Origin: Ochromonadaceae sp. CCMP2298
Taxonomy: Eukaryota; Sar; Synurophyceae; Ochromonadales; Ochromonadaceae
Direction of reading: 5' to 3'
Length of the DNA: 10,625 nt
Assembly (NCBI GenBank): GCA_026770595.1
Contig: MU634714.1
Coordinates: 1 to 10,625, forward strand
Shown here: positions 7,701 to 10,625 of the stretch, piece by piece
Layout: every line of letters begins with the position of its first letter
How positions within the stretch are numbered: position 1 is the first letter of the stretch
The notes under the pieces: model-generated
Databases searched by the model: none
Told to the model about the DNA's origin: nothing
Seen by the model: only the letters and a program-made list of their open reading frames with translations
Program-made: the position numbers and the translations under genes

Positions 7701-10170
7701 TGTGGGGGGTGGGGGCCATGAGGGAAATGGTGCAAAAGGATAAGTGAGGAAGAGAGTGGAGGCGACGGAGGGATAAGTGAGGGATTAGGGTGGCAGGGCA
7801 GAGCGCAAGGGCAGAGGGCGACAGAGGACAGGGAAAGGTGATAGACTGGGGCGATAGGAGACGACATGTATGAGGAACTGGGCAGGTAGTGACTTACGTG
7901 GTTCCAGCTGCTCCTGCACCTCGGAGTTCTCATACCCGCCCGCGCCCAAGTCCATCGTATTGGCGCTGCCCATGCCTATGCGCGCAGAGACCGGCGTCAA
8001 TAGCGAGTCAGACACTCTGGGCGTGCCGTACTTCCGGGGAGTGTCTGAGAAGTACGAAGTGGGAATTATGAAAGTGGAATTAGGGCAGAGGGGAGGGACA
8101 GGAATATAGAGGGTCAGGAATGTAGGAAGACAGGAGAATAGGAGGGAGATAAAAGGGCAGGGTCAGAGCAGGATCAGAGCCCACAGCACACTGCAAACTC
8201 AATACTGCTCACTGTACACCGCACCCAGCCCCCACTCACTCGAATCCCAGTCCCCCGAACCCGCGGCGCCGTTGAACGAGTTGCGCAATTTGCGATCCGC
8301 CTGTACTGAGCGCTGAATCTCCTGCTCAATCTCTGCCTCCGGGGGTGTGTCAGCGCACCCCAGTGATGTGCAGATGGCCTTGTATATGTCCGGAACACAC
8401 AGACCCATCCACTCCATGAGATCGAGGGGACTGGGGGTAGAGCAGAGAGTGGAGAGCAGAGTGCAGTGGGGAGAGAGGAGGAAAGGCGAGACGAGTGCAG
8501 AGCGCAGAGTGCGTATTAGCAACAGAGCAAAAGGTAGTATGAGCTGAAGAGGAGCAACAGAGAGGCAGCAGGAGCAGTAGTAGCAGCAACAAGAGCAGTA
8601 GTAGCAACAAGAGCAGTAGCAGGAGCAGCCGACACTCACCTGGGCCCTAGCAGTAGTGTGAATCGACTAGGAATGCTCTCGGAACTGAACAGTAGAGAGC
8701 TTATAGTCTGCAGAGACCAGGGACCAGGATTGGGGATTAGGGACCAGGGCAGTGTGAGAGAGCGGTAACGGCAAAAGCAGGAGTGTGCATATATGGAGGA
8801 AAGAGTTGACTAGGAAGGGGTTTCGATAATACACAAAAACAAACCGCGCACAGAGATCACCCACCTTGTAGACGGCCTTGACGATCCTCAGCCTCGTGTA
8901 GGCCACCAGCTTCAGGTGGCTCTCCCTCTCGCTGCCCAGGGGGTCTCTGTCCTGGTGGGGGTCTCCCGAGACGCTGCGTGCGGTGGGGGCACCCGATCGG
9001 TAGCTGACTGGGGGGGATACATCGTCGTGTCCGGGCTTGTGCCTCGACCCCGTCCCCGTCCCCGCGCCCTTGCCTGCACCCTTGCTAGCCCTACCCTTGC
9101 TCGCATCCTTGTCCTTCGCATCCTTGTCTTTCTTGCTGGCCCGCGCGAAGGCAGCCCGATTGCCCACCACGGGCAGCAACTCCGAGCGCCTTCCCCGCTC
9201 TGTCTTCAACTGCGCCTCCGAGTTGAGCAGGTCCCACACCATGCCTAGGCAAACCAGCACCAGTTCTCTGGACTTGAAGGTCAGATCCTTCAGCTCCAGG
9301 TCAGACAACACCTCTCTAGAGAAGTCCTCCAACACCTCCAGCACCTCGTCTGCCCGCTGGGCCTCCTGCAGGCAGCGCACTGACTGGAGGTAGAAGGCAC
9401 GTGCGAGGGGGGCGTTCTCGGTGCCCAGCAGGGGTCCCAGGCCGGCTGAGCTGCGGGCTAGGTTTGAGTGCCAGGAAGTCAGGATAGTCTTGGCGGTGTG
9501 GTCGGAGTCGTAGGTGTCCACGATCACCACTGCGGAGAAGAGGTGGGAGTGGGGAGGGAGGAGAGGGGAGAGGGGGAGGTGAGTGGGGAGGAGGGTGGAT
9601 GGAGAGAGGAGGGAATAGAGAGTGGGGAGGGAGGAGGATGGAGTGAGGAGTGGCATGAGCACGCTGCAGTTAGCACACAAGCTCTGCACACATATGCACA
9701 TCAGCTTGCAGCATGGCATGCAACATACACATCGTATTGTGTCGTTAAGAAGCAACGTATGTATGTCCTATTATCGTACGTTCGTTGCTCTTGAGGTAGA
9801 TGAACACGGACTGCTTCTTCTTGTCCATGAACTGCTTGTGCAGCTTCTTGTGCTGCTTCTTCGCCTTCTTGTCCAGGATAGAGGGGTCTCGCTTGATCAC
9901 CACGTCCGTTATGTCCGTCAGGTCGATAGCGAACTTCTGCTCCGCTCTGCTCTCCACGTACTTCAGACCCATCTCAGGGTCCCCCGTGAGCACCACTAGA
10001 ATCTGGTGCTCGGAGACGTAGACAATCGCGTGGCTGTGGATGTGCTCGAAGGTGACGATGGCTGCATTAGCTGTGTGGCTGCCCCAGCCGAACTCGCTGC
10101 GTATGGTCGAATCCACTCTCCAGCTACTCGACCCGTGCATAGACCGTGACTCGTCAACTATGCGGCGCAT
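4703..10170 (-). CDS. Large multi-exon protein of unknown function, 1216 residues, PH-like N-terminus
   Basis: I resolve nine exons on the complement: 10170-9780, 9529-8865, 8707-8640, 8430-8240, 8044-7898, 7697-7627, 7480-7328, 7169-6333, 5830-4703. All eight introns are GT-AG, three different codon phases are restored correctly, and the total (3651 nt) is divisible by three, ending at TGA 4705-4703. ATG at 10170 is the first in frame; TGA lies three codons upstream. Residues about 35-150 alternate short beta-like strands (HAIVYVSEHQILVVL, KFAIDLTDITDVVI, SVFIYLKSNELVIVDT) and end in a helix, like a PH/GRAM/myosin-TH1 fold, interrupted by a Lys-rich loop at 100-119. Residues 170-235, 330-420 and 480-590 look helical. 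Residues 255-330 (Lys/Gly/Ser), 590-790 (Ser/Pro) and most of 870-1216 (Gly/Ala/Asp/Glu, with a run of Glu) look disordered. No catalytic motif, signal peptide or membrane segment is evident. A membrane- or cytoskeleton-linked scaffold is one guess; I do not recognise the family. Confidence 0.8.
4836..5036 (-). repeat. Coding micro-repeats in the Gly-rich C-terminus
   Basis: Two imperfect short tandem arrays lie in the last exon of the minus-strand gene. Around 4836-4876 a 9-bp unit (CCAGTAATC-like) encodes a GITGNAGN-type run. Around 4982-5036 a unit of about 12 bp (CCTGTGCCCGTG-like) encodes alternating Gly, Thr and Ala. Both keep the frame, as expected for expansions in a disordered tail. 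Confidence 0.6.
6051..6154 (-). ncRNA. Candidate intron-encoded C/D box snoRNA
   Basis: Inside the 502-bp intron 5831-6332, on the same strand as the host transcript, the minus strand has box C TGATGA (6145-6140) and box D CTGA (6064-6061), 85 nt end to end. Flanks GCGC before box C and GCG-A-CGC after box D pair as a terminal stem of five base pairs with one bulged A. The antisense element at 6078-6066 is complementary to GATTTTGATTTTC and starts one nucleotide from box D. As I recall it, this 13-mer occurs in yeast LSU rRNA within CTTGATTTTGATTTTCAGTG, so the guide would direct 2'-O-methylation of the U paired with 6069. The island lacks the pyrimidine bias of the surrounding intron. Box C starts with C instead of the preferred purine, and I see no clear C'/D' pair. 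Confidence 0.6.
6241..6318. repeat. Imperfect GCAGGTGTGCAGG / GTGTATAAGG minisatellite in intron
   Basis: Between the snoRNA candidate and the upstream exon, short units such as CAGGTGTATAGGTGTG and GCAGGTGTGCAGGAGTGCAG recur in irregular tandem. Similar looser repeats (GGGTGTGAGGGTGTGAGGGG) occupy the other side of the intron near 5843-5870. They appear to be ordinary intronic slippage repeats. Confidence 0.6.
8552..8628. repeat. AGC-rich tandem repeat in intron
   Basis: Units built from AGC, AGT and AAC triplets, including about two copies of AGCAGTAGTAGCAACAAG, fill the upstream end of the intron 8431-8639. It is non-coding: the exon edges at 8430 and 8640 are well defined and the phase (2 then 1) is restored only if this stretch is removed. 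Confidence 0.65.
9530..9779 (-). other. First intron of the minus-strand gene, with a strong purine/pyrimidine strand bias
   Basis: The 250-bp intron is nearly pure G/A on the plus strand from about 9538 to 9650, that is C/T on the transcribed RNA, followed by mixed sequence. Donor is C|GTACGA and acceptor is CCGCAG. Splicing joins ...YLKSNE to VIVDTYDSDH through a Leu codon. No embedded gene is visible. Confidence 0.6.
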
Positions 10171-10487
10171 TGCTGATCACAAACTGTGGGAACACACGGA
10201 TTGAATGGACGGCAAGCAACTGTTGGACAGGGATTGATTGTGAGATCAAGGTGTGAGATTGAGGTTCCAGGGCAGGCCTCAGTTGAGCTCGGCGCTCCTC
10301 TCCATGGCCTCAGTTGACCAATCTGCGCAGCCACACCGGCGCGGAGAATATCCAGTACGAGTGTCGGCCCGCGCGACTCGAGAACGACCCTGGGATGGCG
10401 ACTCTGTGGCCTCCACGAGCTCTCCAACAGTCCATCCCGGGCATCGATGCTCCTCCTTTCGGCGATGGTGATTGATGACCGTTACTA
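10171..10487 (-). other. Presumed 5' region of the minus-strand gene
   Basis: I see no gene in this stretch. On the minus strand an acceptor-like TTCCCACAG ends at 10184, 13 nt before the ATG, so a 5' UTR intron may end there; all three frames from that point close quickly except from the ATG itself. A perfect 10-bp palindrome GCATCGATGC sits at 10441-10450. No TATA box is evident. Confidence 0.4.
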
Positions 10488-10613
10488 GGGGTGATCCCCG
10501 GAAATCGGTCCCAAAATCGGGACTAAGGGCGTTTCTTGTTTAGGCGTCGAGACGGAAAGACAAATTTTTGTCTTTTTTGACCCTGGCCAAAACAAAGACA
10601 TTGCAAATGTCTT
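10488..10613. repeat. Cluster of four short inverted repeats
   Basis: Four small hairpin-forming sequences follow one another: GGGG/CCCC at 10488-10499 (loop 4), GTCCC/GGGAC at 10508-10523 (loop 6), AAAGACAAA/TTTGTCTTT at 10556-10575 (loop 2), and AAGACATT/AATGTCTT at 10595-10613 (loop 3). The last two are perfect 9- and 8-bp stems. They run to the edge of the window, so they may be the end of a mobile or repeated element or a promoter structure; the window does not show which. Confidence 0.55.
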
Positions 10614-10625
10614 CCCCTTTTCGAA

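Noticed and set aside
10158-10427. 89-codon open frame on the minus strand upstream of the unknown gene
   Set aside because: It is in a different frame from the first exon, spans an acceptor-like site and has no recognisable domain or low-complexity bias suggesting coding.

Overview
This is nuclear DNA from a eukaryote, probably a single-celled alga. Genes are split by many short GT-AG introns, exons are GC-rich, and no bacterial operon layout is present. TGTAA motifs, the usual poly(A) signal of green algae, lie 3' of all three genes. The middle gene carries the 'LQWLRAQ-x-PPCPWD' ankyrin-like repeat that I associate with algal genomes. Together these hint at a chlorophyte or prasinophyte, but a haptophyte or stramenopile is not excluded from sequence alone.

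Layout. (1) Positions 34-2918, plus strand: the last nine exons of a mitochondrial-type FAD-dependent glycerol-3-phosphate dehydrogenase; the 5' end lies outside the window. The spliced exons give 564 codons plus a stop, with the reading frame kept across all eight junctions. (2) Positions 2919-3353: intergenic, with an 11-bp tandem repeat, TGTAA motifs, a possible untranslated intron and a CT tract. (3) Positions 3354-4223, plus strand: an intronless gene with an F-box-like start and six near-identical 29-residue ankyrin-like repeats. It has an in-frame TGA at codon 13 and a broken 3' end, so it is probably a pseudogene or a decaying family member. (4) Positions 4703-10170, minus strand: a nine-exon gene for a 1216-residue protein I cannot name. 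It has a PH-like N-terminal region, helical segments and long disordered stretches. (5) Positions 10171-10625: the presumed 5' region of that gene, ending in a cluster of small inverted repeats.

The most interesting item is inside the longest intron of the minus-strand gene. A compositionally distinct island of about 100 bp has box C, box D and a terminal stem. Just upstream of box D is a 13-nt antisense element that matches, from memory, a conserved stretch of large-subunit rRNA. It looks like an intron-encoded C/D snoRNA in the sense orientation of its host.

The genes do not form an obvious functional unit. The first is glycerol/NADH-shuttle metabolism, the second a repeat-family member, the third unknown. 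Genes 2 and 3 are convergent, with their poly(A) motifs about 150 bp apart. I found no CRISPR array, insertion sequence, tRNA or rRNA gene.
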